From NCBI GenBank assembly GCA_022793815.1, contig JAAWDP010000007.1:62001-126000 (forward strand): 64,000 nt of DNA, written 5' to 3'. Source of the DNA: Clostridia bacterium. GTDB taxonomy: Bacteria > Bacillota > Clostridia > Christensenellales > Pumilibacteraceae. A model generated the notes under the pieces. The model was not told the origin of the DNA. It searched no databases and saw only the letters and a program-made list of their open reading frames with translations. Below are positions 17,521 through 25,503 of this stretch, piece after piece (positions within the stretch are counted from its first letter, which is position 1; every line of letters starts with the position of its first letter). A program made the translations under genes and the position numbers.

Positions 17521-17538
17521 TAAAAACGACGTTAATCG

Positions 17539-17572
17539 ACCGTTTCCGCTCTGTTGCGGAAACGGTTTTTCT
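17539..17572 (+). terminator. Rho-independent terminator after ferritin
   Basis: 11-bp stem ACCGTTTCCGC (17539-17549) / GCGGAAACGGT (17556-17566), 6-base loop, followed by TTTTCTT. Confidence 0.9.
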
Positions 17573-17622
17573 TATATGCGTAATTTTTTAATTATTCTAA
17601 TGTAATTTTAATGAAAAAACCG

Positions 17623-17651
17623 TTGACAAATAAAAGGATGTAGTGTATATT
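17623..17651 (+). promoter_or_regulatory. Sigma-A promoter of the PadR cluster
   Basis: TTGACA (17623-17628), 17-base spacer, TATATT (17646-17651). The repeats at 17653-17702 start directly behind the -10. Confidence 0.85.
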
Positions 17652-17652
17652 A

Positions 17653-17702
17653 TATGCAGATACTACGTTATGCATAGTATACCGTTATGCGGAGTATAAT
17701 GT
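17653..17702. promoter_or_regulatory. Three tandem ~17-bp repeats, probable PadR operator
   Basis: TATGC recurs at 17653, 17669 and 17686. Copies two and three share CGTTATGCNNAGTATA. The first two together also form an ATACTA...TAGTAT inverted repeat (arms at 17660-17665 and 17675-17680). The array covers the transcription start, where PadR proteins repress their own operons. Confidence 0.6.
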
Positions 17703-17757
17703 ATTATCGAGTAAAGTTTCGGTTGCGGATATTTCCGTGCCGAAAAAGGAGGTAGTC

Positions 17758-18075
17758 TTGGACGCGCAGTTAAAGAAAGGGCTGCTGGAAGTATGCGTGC
17801 TTGCGGCAATCAAGACAGAGGAATCTTACGGCTATAAGATAATATCCGACGTCAGTCCCTATATCGAGATTTCCGAGTCGACTCTGTATCCGATACTCAA
17901 ACGTCTGGAAACGACGGGTATGGTTACGACCAGGAGCAAGGAACACAATGGCAGACTTCGGAAATACTATATGATAACCGAAAGGGGCAAGCGCAGAATT
18001 AACGAATTTGTCGAGGACCTTGACGAGTTCGAACGAGTTTACAGATTTATTTACGGGAGGTCGGATAGAAAATGA
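17758..18075 (+). CDS. PadR family transcriptional regulator
   Basis: 105 residues. Winged-helix repressor: K-G-L-L-E-V-C-V-L-A-A-I, then S-Y-G-Y-K-I, then S-E-S-T-L-Y-P-I-L-K-R-L-E recognition helix and the wing around R-L-R-K-Y-Y. A TTG start at 17758 is chosen because AAAGGAGGT lies at 17745-17753; a GTG at 17737 would place the RBS inside the gene. Such PadR proteins typically repress the HAAS/DUF4097 genes that follow; the downstream gene overlaps by ATGA. Confidence 0.9.
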   Translation: MDAQLKKGLLEVCVLAAIKTEESYGYKIISDVSPYIEISESTLYPILKRLETTGMVTTRSKEHNGRLRKYYMITERGKRRINEFVEDLDEFERVYRFIYGRSDRK

Positions 18076-18836
18076 CCAAATACGAATGGGAAACCGAACT
18101 TAAAAAGTGCATGTCCCGACTGCCGAAAGCGGAGCAAGACAGGGTGCTTGCTTATTATAACGAATTGTTTGCCGACCGCGCGGACGACGGCATGAGCGAA
18201 AAGCAGATTATAAACGAATTCGGCAATCCCGCCGACGTTGCGTTTAAAATCATGACCGATTACGGCATGGACGAACGTGCGCCCGATACAGAGCGCAAAA
18301 TCGCGCCGCCCGACTTTTTCGGCAAAAGCAGCGAGGATATTACGCCGCCCGATTTCTGGGAAGGGCGCGGCGCAAAAAAGAAACCTGCTTTGCCGACGGA
18401 GAAACAGGAGCGCAAAGAGGAAAAGCGCGACATACGCGAAATGAAGCGTGAAGACAAAGAGGCGCGCAAGGAAGAGCGCGGACAGAAACGCGGCTGTTTT
18501 GCCACGGCGGTATTTTTAATAGAACTCATACTGTTCGGCGGTTTGTTCGCTGGCGCGGTGACGGTTATATGGAGCGTGGTCGTATCGATTTACGCGGTGG
18601 GCTATTCCTGTGCGGCAGGCGCGGTTTACAGCGTTTTATGCGCGGTCATGCCGGGACTGACGCTTGGGACGAGGCTGGTCGAGTTTGCGATTGCGGCGGC
18701 GTGCGCGGGTCTTGCGCTTGCGATAATACCGAACACCGTGAAAATCGCGAAGTGCGGCGCGAAACTGTCGGTCGGATGCTGGAAACTGCTGTTTGGCTGG
18801 TACACGAATAAGCGCACGGGCAAAAAGGAGGCTTAA
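18072..18836 (+). CDS. HAAS-domain (DUF1700) membrane protein
   Basis: 254 residues. N-terminal HAAS domain (M-T-K-Y-E-W start, A-Y-Y-N-E-L-F, I-I-N-E-F-G-N-P), a helical module known to partner PadR regulators in membrane-stress sensing. A highly charged linker with many K/E/R lies at about 75-138, then three or four membrane segments from ~142 to 240. Overlaps padR by ATGA. Probably a membrane-linked signalling partner of PadR and of the DUF4097 protein that follows 2 bases later. Confidence 0.85.
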   Translation: MTKYEWETELKKCMSRLPKAEQDRVLAYYNELFADRADDGMSEKQIINEFGNPADVAFKIMTDYGMDERAPDTERKIAPPDFFGKSSEDITPPDFWEGRGAKKKPALPTEKQERKEEKRDIREMKREDKEARKEERGQKRGCFATAVFLIELILFGGLFAGAVTVIWSVVVSIYAVGYSCAAGAVYSVLCAVMPGLTLGTRLVEFAIAAACAGLALAIIPNTVKIAKCGAKLSVGCWKLLFGWYTNKRTGKKEA

Positions 18837-18838
18837 AA

Positions 18839-19807
18839 ATGAAAAAGGTTAAACTTTCCACGAAAATAGCCGCTGTCGGCATTGCGTTGGTCGTAGTTGC
18901 CGGTGCGCTGTTCGTAGGCGGAATGAGTCTGCTGGACTGGGATTTCAGAAAACTGGACAATACGGTGTGGACAGCCAAAGAATATGCGCCCGAAACGGAA
19001 ACGACGGTTTTGACAAGCGCGGTAATCGATTGCGACAGCTCATACGTAAAAATAGAAAAGGGCGACAGCCTTGCCATACAGTATGAAGAAAGCGACAAAG
19101 TAAAATACGAAGTCGAATGTGAGGGCGGCACTCTTACGGTAAGGGAAAGAAGGCTTTTCAAATTCACGATGTTCGATTTCCACACGCCGAAAATGAGTAT
19201 CGTATTGCCGAGTACCGCGTCGCTGTCGGTGAACGCGGTAAACGGAGATTTGGAAATAAACGATAACTCTTTCGTCGAGTTGAATATAGATATCGTAAAC
19301 TGCGACATGTATTTCGACGGAATCGAGGTTGCACAAAGCGCCATAATCGAAACGGTCAACGGCAATGTAACCCTGCATAATATGACAGCAGGCAACCTGC
19401 GCGCAAACAGCATCAACGGCGATATTAAGGCGACCGAAGTGACGGTGAGAAATTATGCCGAATTGGGAACTGTAAACGGTGACGTTTCGGCGATAAAGTT
19501 CACGGCGGCAAATGTGAAATTCGAGACGGTCAACGGAGATGTTTATACCGAGGAACTGGCTGCGCGTGAATGTGAATTGGGAACGGTCAACGGCGAAATC
19601 GAATCTCGCGATAATCAGACGCGCGACTGGTCCGCAGAAACCGTCAACGGCAGTATAAACGCAAATTTCAAAGGTGAAGAGCGGGAATACAGGATAGAAT
19701 GTCATACGGTCAACGGCAGCAAAAACATGCATGACCGCGAGGACGGAGAAAAAAGCATAACCGCCGAAACCGTCAACGGCGATATTGGTATTTGGTTTTC
19801 TCATTAG
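18839..19807 (+). CDS. DUF4097-type beta-helix surface protein
   Basis: 322 residues. N-terminal membrane anchor or signal (residues ~8-32), then a repeated beta-strand region in which T-V-N-G-D/N/E-type motifs recur about nine times from residue ~135 to the end, the hallmark of the DUF4097 putative-adhesin (LiaG-like) beta-helix. Located outside the membrane by topology. Cotranscribed with the PadR and HAAS genes; exact function of the family is unknown, with an envelope-stress link inferred from context. Confidence 0.85.
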   Translation: MKKVKLSTKIAAVGIALVVVAGALFVGGMSLLDWDFRKLDNTVWTAKEYAPETETTVLTSAVIDCDSSYVKIEKGDSLAIQYEESDKVKYEVECEGGTLTVRERRLFKFTMFDFHTPKMSIVLPSTASLSVNAVNGDLEINDNSFVELNIDIVNCDMYFDGIEVAQSAIIETVNGNVTLHNMTAGNLRANSINGDIKATEVTVRNYAELGTVNGDVSAIKFTAANVKFETVNGDVYTEELAARECELGTVNGEIESRDNQTRDWSAETVNGSINANFKGEEREYRIECHTVNGSKNMHDREDGEKSITAETVNGDIGIWFSH

Positions 19808-19834
19808 GAAAACGAATAAGAAGGAGAAGAAACA

Positions 19835-21016
19835 ATGACTAAATACGAATGGGACAGACGGCTGAGAAAGTCGCTTAAAGAACTGCCTGCGGATGAAAGG
19901 CAGAGAGTGTTCGAATATTACGACGAATTGTTTGAGGACAAAATAGACTCGGGCGAAAAGGAAGAAGCGGTGGTCGCGAGGTTCGGCGAACCCGAAGCTG
20001 CGGCAAGAAAAATACTTGCCGACTACAATGCTTATCTCGGACGCGACGAAGCGGACGCGGCGAATACCGTCGCCAAAGAAAGCGAATATGCCGCCAAAGC
20101 CGATTTCGAAAGAGTCCGTCCGACGCGCGGTTTTTGCGAAGAACCCGATACGGGCGGCGCTTCGGCGAAAGAAGAGGTCAAAGCGCATGCAACCGAAAAC
20201 AACCGCGGAGAAAGCGCGAATCCGCAAGCCGACCCGTTCGACGCAAATACGGACAATTCGCCGTATAAGGGCGTCACGAAGCTGAAAATCGACGTGTGCG
20301 CGTCCGAAGTGGAAATAAGACGGGCGGACAAAACCAATGTCGTCGTCAAAGAGGACGGAGATTCTTCGTGCAGCGTGGAACGCAGCGGAGATACGCTGTA
20401 CATCAAAGAAAAGGGCACGTCGTTTTTCAAACTGCTCGGATTCGGCGTGCGCGGCAAAAAAATGCTAATCGAGCTCCCTGCGCTCGAATCGCTTTCGTTC
20501 GATTCGGTCAAGCGAGGCTGCAACGTGAGCGGCTTCGGCGGACTGCGCCGTGTGACGGTCAAGACCACCAACGGCAATGTGAGGATAGCCGATTGCGACA
20601 CGGAATACCTTTCCGTCAATTCGATTACGGGCGACGTCTGTGTATCGGGCGGCAGGCATGATTCGGCTTATTGCTCCACGACAAGCGGCGACATACGGTT
20701 CGAGGGCGCGTCGGCGGTTGCGTTTACCGCAACTTCCATGAGCGGAGATATTGCGGCTGACAAAATAAGCGTTTCCGACAAAATGCATTTGAGGACCGTA
20801 AGCGGAGGAATCGATGCGGACAGCGCCGTATGCGGCAACGTCGAGTGTAAAACCGTAAGCGGAAACAACAAAGTCGTTCTTGTCGGAAATGCGGCGGATT
20901 ACGGCATCAACGTGCGTTCAATCAGCGGACGCATAAATGCGCCGCGCGGAGGCGGCGACAAAAAGAAAGTGTCCATTTCGACCGTGAGCGGAACCATAGA
21001 CCTCGACATAAAATAG
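19835..21016 (+). CDS. HAAS-DUF4097 fusion protein
   Basis: 393 residues. Begins with a HAAS domain (M-T-K-Y-E-W-D, E-Y-Y-D-E-L-F) clearly paralogous to the gene at 18072, then a charged linker (~75-145), then a DUF4097 beta-helix (~148-393) with repeated T-x-S-G-D/N/G motifs. No membrane segment or signal peptide is visible, so this version should be cytosolic, in contrast to the separate membrane HAAS and anchored DUF4097 proteins upstream. AAGGAG precedes the ATG. Last gene of the PadR cluster. Confidence 0.85.
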   Translation: MTKYEWDRRLRKSLKELPADERQRVFEYYDELFEDKIDSGEKEEAVVARFGEPEAAARKILADYNAYLGRDEADAANTVAKESEYAAKADFERVRPTRGFCEEPDTGGASAKEEVKAHATENNRGESANPQADPFDANTDNSPYKGVTKLKIDVCASEVEIRRADKTNVVVKEDGDSSCSVERSGDTLYIKEKGTSFFKLLGFGVRGKKMLIELPALESLSFDSVKRGCNVSGFGGLRRVTVKTTNGNVRIADCDTEYLSVNSITGDVCVSGGRHDSAYCSTTSGDIRFEGASAVAFTATSMSGDIAADKISVSDKMHLRTVSGGIDADSAVCGNVECKTVSGNNKVVLVGNAADYGINVRSISGRINAPRGGGDKKKVSISTVSGTIDLDIK

Positions 21017-21174
21017 CCTATCAATCAATTCCCCTTTATATACGGGAGAAGGAGCGCTTAAACGGCGGTCCTTTTCTCGATAACGCGGCTACTTTATGCT
21101 TGCATGCTTGACCGACGCAATCAAAGTGTGGTATACTAAAAAACCGAAAGCGATTTTTTACGTCGGAGAAGCAG

Positions 21175-23184
21175 ATGGACACTAAACAGGTACTCAAAGC
21201 CATGACACGAGAGGAAAAAGCCGCGCTTGTGTGCGGTACGGGACGCGATTCCACTTTTTCCATACGGGCGCTGCCGTCGCTCAAATTCGTGTACGGCGGA
21301 TTCGGACGCGGCGGCGTGAGAATGCCGTCGGCGTTTGCCTTGGCTTGCAGCTTCGACGAAAGGGCGGCATACGAAGCCGGACTCGAAGAGGGCAGACGCT
21401 GTTGCGCCTCGGGTGAACACGTTACTGCCGACGTGCCGCCTCTGCTGCCGTTTTGCGGCGAAAACGACGGCGGAAGATACCGCGGATTTTCGTCCGATTC
21501 CACGCTGACAATGTCTTTGGCTGCGGCATATATAGACGGGGTGCAGTCTACGGGAGTGGGCGTGTGCGCCCGTACTACTTTGTACGGAGGGGCGCTTTCG
21601 TCTGCGGAAAGAGCGCTGCTCAAAACCGCGCTTACGGGCGACGGGAAAGCGAAATGTTCTCCGAAAGCGCTGTTTGTGGACGGCGCCGGAAACGACGGTA
21701 ATTATATTCGTTCGCTCGGTTTCAAAGGCGTTACCGTGTCCGAACTCGGAACAGTCGGGGACAGGGCGGCGGCGCTTGCGGGCGGAGTGGATTTGTCCAT
21801 GCCCGGCGGCGAAAACGAAAAGAGCGGCATTTGCAATGCGCTGAACCACGGGAGAATAGCGGGCGACGGAGTTTTGAACGACAGCGCGCTTAGAGTGCTG
21901 GAACTCATAGACGAAACCTATGACGACCACGAATACGGACTTAACGAAACCGAACGCAGAAAAAAGAGCGTCGCGCTTGCGGAGGAATGCGCCGTACTGC
22001 TGAAAAACGATGCGGTGCTTCCGTTGAGCGGCGACAGAGTGACAATCATCGGATTGCAGGCGGAGAGCTTGCCGACGGGCGGTGAAGAGGGCGGAAAAAG
22101 CGCCTGCGTTTCGCTGGTGGAAGCCATGAAAGCAGACAGGCGCGTGCGGTTTGTCGGCGGCGGCACGGACATGGCGGAAGAGGCTTTGGAACAGACTCTG
22201 CCCGACGAAACGGTCATAGTGGTTATTTCCGTCGGTTCGAACGATTGTTTCGGAAATCCCCGAACACGGGATTTGGACGAGGAGAGTCTGGAACTTATAG
22301 AAAGGCTGGAAGAAAGCGACCGAAACGTAATCGCGGTAATAGCGGGCGGCGGCGAAGCGGATTTGTTCCGTGCGTCTGCGGCAAAAGGATTGATTTATGC
22401 GCCTTATCTCGGCGACGGCGGCGGCGAGGCGCTTAAAAAAATCATTCTCGGAGAAATCTCCCCGAGCGGCAGGCTGTGCGAGGATTTTTACACGGTAGAC
22501 CACGGCGGAGAGCGCAGAGTAATGTTTCCGTTCGGGTACGGATTGGGCTACGGTAATTTTGTCTATTCGCAAATCCGAATGGGAAAAGCAGGCGGAAAAA
22601 ACGCGGTGCTTTTGAATGTTTCCAACGACGGACGGTATACGGCGGCGGATACTTTGCAGGTTTATTACACGGACGAGAGCGGAGAGAAAAAGCTCGCCGC
22701 GTTCGAAAAAATAAAACTCCGCGCAAGAGAACGGCGGGAGGTCGCCGTGACTTTGCCGAGGCTGGGCGGAATAAGCGAATTGCTTGTCGGAACGTCGAAA
22801 TCGGATATAATTGCGACCTTGTCTGTCGAAAACACGGGCTCGGAAATTACGCCGCGGCAGGAAAGCAAGCCCGTTCAAAAGACGGCGGAACAGAGCGGCG
22901 AAAAGATTTATTCATTGAACAGCGCATTGGGTGAGGTATGTTTCTGCGGCGCGGGGAAAGCGCTTGTGAAGAAAGTGAACAAACTTGCGCTCAAATCCGC
23001 GGACAACAGCAAAGACCGCGCGCTCATGCTGACGAATGCCGCCAAAAGGCTGCCTATCGCGGCGGCGGTTGCTCTTTTCGACGGAGCAGTGACAATGCGC
23101 GCCGCCCGTGCTGCGGTGCTGTCGGCGAACGGAAGAAAGTTCAAGGCTTTTCTGACGGCATTGGGGATTGGGAGCAAACATTAA
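21175..23184 (+). CDS. GH3-like protein with degenerate catalytic domain
   Basis: 669 residues. Reads as a glycoside hydrolase family 3 scaffold: a short, eroded N-terminal barrel (to ~230), the GH3 C domain with A-E-E-C-A-V-L-L-K-N-D-A-V-L-P-L (~268), an F-P-F-G-Y-G-L-G-Y link (~444) and an Fn3-like domain. The strand that carries the nucleophile reads G-F-K-G-V-T-V-S-E-L, with Glu (E190) where active enzymes have Asp, and the K-H-F-x-x-N motif is not recognisable. No signal peptide. About 120 residues of unfamiliar sequence close the protein. Probably not a normal beta-glucosidase. Confidence 0.75.
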   Translation: MDTKQVLKAMTREEKAALVCGTGRDSTFSIRALPSLKFVYGGFGRGGVRMPSAFALACSFDERAAYEAGLEEGRRCCASGEHVTADVPPLLPFCGENDGGRYRGFSSDSTLTMSLAAAYIDGVQSTGVGVCARTTLYGGALSSAERALLKTALTGDGKAKCSPKALFVDGAGNDGNYIRSLGFKGVTVSELGTVGDRAAALAGGVDLSMPGGENEKSGICNALNHGRIAGDGVLNDSALRVLELIDETYDDHEYGLNETERRKKSVALAEECAVLLKNDAVLPLSGDRVTIIGLQAESLPTGGEEGGKSACVSLVEAMKADRRVRFVGGGTDMAEEALEQTLPDETVIVVISVGSNDCFGNPRTRDLDEESLELIERLEESDRNVIAVIAGGGEADLFRASAAKGLIYAPYLGDGGGEALKKIILGEISPSGRLCEDFYTVDHGGERRVMFPFGYGLGYGNFVYSQIRMGKAGGKNAVLLNVSNDGRYTAADTLQVYYTDESGEKKLAAFEKIKLRARERREVAVTLPRLGGISELLVGTSKSDIIATLSVENTGSEITPRQESKPVQKTAEQSGEKIYSLNSALGEVCFCGAGKALVKKVNKLALKSADNSKDRALMLTNAAKRLPIAAAVALFDGAVTMRAARAAVLSANGRKFKAFLTALGIGSKH

Positions 23185-23220
23185 AAACACATTAAATCGC
23201 GTTAAAAACCCGTAAATCCG

Positions 23221-23249
23221 TTTACTTTTTCCTCGGAAGAATATATAAT
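23221..23249 (+). promoter_or_regulatory. Promoter of the SPFH/ESCRT-like/alarmone operon
   Basis: TTTACT (23221-23226), 17-base spacer, TATAAT (23244-23249), 30 bases before the first gene. Confidence 0.65.
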
Positions 23250-23278
23250 TAAATAAGTGAAACAAGGAGCGCGTAAAC

Positions 23279-23896
23279 GTGAAACTGCAAATAGACAGGA
23301 CGGAAGATATAGCGAAATGCGTATACGACGGGCAGCTGCCGTACAATACGGCGGTGTCGGTGCCCATGGGTACGGAAGCCGTCTACATAAAAAACGGAAC
23401 CGTAGCCGCGCTTTTGCGAGAGGGAGCAACGGTCGTAAACGGTGCAGGCGCGCTTAAAGCCGCTTTCACCAAATGCAAAGACAGTCAGAAAATTTTTTCC
23501 GTGAACCGCAGTAAACCGTTCACCGTACTGTGGGGAACGGGCGGCATAGGATATACGGGTAAAAACGGCGAAACGAAAGTGGCGGGCAGCAACGGTTTTT
23601 ACCGTTTCACCACGGATAACGCCGCCGCTCTTTTAAGGCGGTTCGGATATGCGGACACGATAACGGCGGACGACGTTAAAAAGCAGTTAAACGGCGCCGT
23701 GACGGGAGCGGTCAAGGAAGAAGTGCTGCGTGCGATAAACGGGGGCGGCTATAATGTGGGAGCTCAGACAAGTGCTATTCAAGAATGCGTACAGCGTAAA
23801 TTGGAGAAAATATTTGCCGATTACGGTTTGTTCCTCGATTGCATTGCGATAGAAGAAGTCACCGACGTATACGGAGGTGGAAATGGCGAAGAATAA
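23279..23896 (+). CDS. SPFH (stomatin/flotillin) domain protein
   Basis: 205 residues, GTG start with AAGGAG at 23264-23269. The pattern of an early strand V-P-M-G-T-E-A-V-Y-I-K-N-G, then I-F-S-V-N-R-S-K-P-F-T-V-L-W-G-T, then a long helical stretch ending in G-L-F-L-D-C-I-A-I-E-E-V fits the short SPFH proteins related to B. subtilis YdjI. SPFH proteins form membrane-associated scaffolds. No membrane segment is visible, so it would be recruited peripherally. It leads an operon with two ESCRT-III-like coiled-coil proteins, paralleling the pspA-ydjGHI operon. The stop overlaps the next gene by 14 bases. Confidence 0.7.
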   Translation: MKLQIDRTEDIAKCVYDGQLPYNTAVSVPMGTEAVYIKNGTVAALLREGATVVNGAGALKAAFTKCKDSQKIFSVNRSKPFTVLWGTGGIGYTGKNGETKVAGSNGFYRFTTDNAAALLRRFGYADTITADDVKKQLNGAVTGAVKEEVLRAINGGGYNVGAQTSAIQECVQRKLEKIFADYGLFLDCIAIEEVTDVYGGGNGEE

Positions 23897-24176
23897 AACC
23901 GAAGCGGCAAACAGGGAGGGCAATGCCAAAGTTTTGGCGAAACTGGCGGAAGTTCGGTCGGGGTCGGAAGATATGGCGGCGAAAAGACGTTTGCGCGACG
24001 TGGAAGAAAAACTTGCGGTTGCCGCGCCGGTTACCGAAACCGACGTGTCTTTCATCGATAAAGAAATTTTGCGGCTGCTGGACGAGTTTCCTTCGGTGGC
24101 GGCGGAGGGTGTGCTCACCGAGCGCTATCTGGAAAGAATAGAAACATTGTCGGCAAGACGCCGCACGCAGGTATAG
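23883..24176 (+). CDS. Small helical protein of the SPFH operon
   Basis: 97 residues, no recognised family. Predicted mostly helical and charged: A-K-V-L-A-K-L-A-E-V then D-V-E-E-K-L, a short break with A-A-P-V-T-E-T-D, then I-D-K-E-I-L-R-L-L-D-E-F and a basic C-terminus. GGAGGTGG sits just before the ATG, inside the end of the SPFH gene, so the two are translationally coupled. Probably an adaptor in the same complex as its neighbours; that is context only. Confidence 0.6.
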   Translation: MAKNKTEAANREGNAKVLAKLAEVRSGSEDMAAKRRLRDVEEKLAVAAPVTETDVSFIDKEILRLLDEFPSVAAEGVLTERYLERIETLSARRRTQV

Positions 24177-24199
24177 CGGCAGCGAAAAGGAGAAACGGT

Positions 24200-24886
24200 A
24201 TGGGACTTTTCAAAAAGAAAAAGAAGACGCCCGATTACGATGCGAAAGCACAGGAAATCGAACGCAATATTTGGGAGTTGGAGAATAAACAGATTGTTTA
24301 TCTCGACAAAATGAAGGGAGTAGTCGCGAAGCAAGCCGAATACAAGCAGGCGGCAAAACGCGAGAGCGACAAAAATATGCAGAGGCATTATGCGAATCTG
24401 TTTCTCAATGCCGAAAAGGAAAAAGAGCAGTATGCTTATTTCATAAACGAAATAAGCAAAGAAATTGTTTCGAACGCCAAAATGGCGCAGCTCGTGGATA
24501 CGCAGGCGCTGTTTGTCCAAATGGAGCAAATGCAGTCGCTTTCGCTGGAAGAAATCGGGCAGATGAGCCAGTCGATAACTTCGTCGCGGCAGAAACGGGA
24601 AGCGCTGACGGGACTGAGAAACGAGGCGATAGACAAAGCCATGTATCATTCGTCGGTTACTCAGCCGCAGACATTGCGCGCCGACGAGCTTTTGGGGCAG
24701 TGGGAAGAAGAGGACTTACAGGCGCAGCGCGAGGAAGAAAACAGGTCGGAGCGCGAGGAAAAAGAAGCCGCCGAACGCGAAAATTCTGCCGAGCAGGCGG
24801 AACAAAGAAATGTATCGAACGAGGAAGAACACGAGGACGATGCGGCGGAAGAATTTTTGCGCAGTCTTTCCGCGGGTGAAATTTAG
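24200..24886 (+). CDS. Coiled-coil protein, candidate ESCRT-III (Snf7-like) subunit 1
   Basis: 228 residues. Starts M-G-L-F-K-K-K-K-K, as Snf7/CHMP4 proteins start with a short hydrophobic-basic tip. A long basic helical hairpin (~12-95; I-W-E-L-E-N-K-Q, then A-N-L-F-L-N-A-E-K-E-K-E-Q-Y) is followed by shorter helices (S-L-S-L-E-E-I-G-Q-M-S-Q) and a strongly acidic tail (~160-220) ending E-E-F-L-R-S-L-S. Basic core plus acidic tail is the ESCRT-III autoinhibition layout. PspA-type coiled coils are the main alternative. RBS AAAGGAG. Similarity judged by eye only. Confidence 0.55.
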   Translation: MGLFKKKKKTPDYDAKAQEIERNIWELENKQIVYLDKMKGVVAKQAEYKQAAKRESDKNMQRHYANLFLNAEKEKEQYAYFINEISKEIVSNAKMAQLVDTQALFVQMEQMQSLSLEEIGQMSQSITSSRQKREALTGLRNEAIDKAMYHSSVTQPQTLRADELLGQWEEEDLQAQREEENRSEREEKEAAERENSAEQAEQRNVSNEEEHEDDAAEEFLRSLSAGEI

Positions 24887-24921
24887 CGGTTGCCGAAAAA
24901 ATAACGGAGAAAGCCAAAGCA

Positions 24922-25503
24922 ATGAGAAAGAGCAAAGAAGACAGGTTGGTACAGCAGCGAATGGCCGTGAATGCGACGATAGGAAAGATGCAGCAGTTTA
25001 TCGCCGAGCTTGAGCCCAAAAAGCAGCTGTTTATCGATAAAGCGCGGCAGGCGAAAAAAATAGGCGCGTCGGGTCAGGAAAATTCGGCCAAGGCGGCTTT
25101 GAAACACGTTGTCAGTCAGCAAAGACTTGCCGAACGCATGCTCGTGAATTTCGAGATAATGGCAAATATGCGCGACCTTACCGAAATGAGCGGAGAGTTT
25201 CTGAACGGTTTGACGCTTATGGGCAAAGAGATGAGCAAACTGACTTCGAAGATGAATTTCGAATCCGGCGAAAAAGAGCTTTCGAAAGCCATGATAACGG
25301 CGCAGGTCCATACGGAAAAGATGACGCAGTTTCTCGACAGAATGAGCATGACGGTAGACTCGGGATTTGAGGAGGCGGACAGCGTGACGGACGAGGAAAT
25401 AGACAATATAGTCGGCTATGACGAAACGGCGGAGCGTAGCGCGCTGGATGACGAAATAGACAGAAAACTAAACGATTTGGAAGGGAAAATAAGACAGCGG
25501 TGA
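24922..25503 (+). CDS. Candidate ESCRT-III (Vps2/CHMP-like) subunit 2
   Basis: 193 residues, almost entirely helical. The order of features mirrors eukaryotic CHMP2/Vps2: a charged first hairpin (R-L-V-Q-Q-R-M-A-V-N ... L-E-P-K-K-Q-L-F-I-D-K), a G-Q-E-N-S-A-K-A-A-L turn into A-E-R-M-L-V-N-F-E-I-M, then a Met-rich segment (M-G-K-E-M-S-K-L-T-S-K-M-N-F-E), a helix with M-T-Q-F-L-D-R-M, an acidic linker (~150-170), and a C-terminal helix D-E-I-D-R-K-L-N-D-L-E that resembles an MIM1 motif (L-x-x-R-L-x-x-L-K). No Vps4-type ATPase is in the window. Stop overlaps the next gene (GTGA). Confidence 0.55.
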   Translation: MRKSKEDRLVQQRMAVNATIGKMQQFIAELEPKKQLFIDKARQAKKIGASGQENSAKAALKHVVSQQRLAERMLVNFEIMANMRDLTEMSGEFLNGLTLMGKEMSKLTSKMNFESGEKELSKAMITAQVHTEKMTQFLDRMSMTVDSGFEEADSVTDEEIDNIVGYDETAERSALDDEIDRKLNDLEGKIRQR

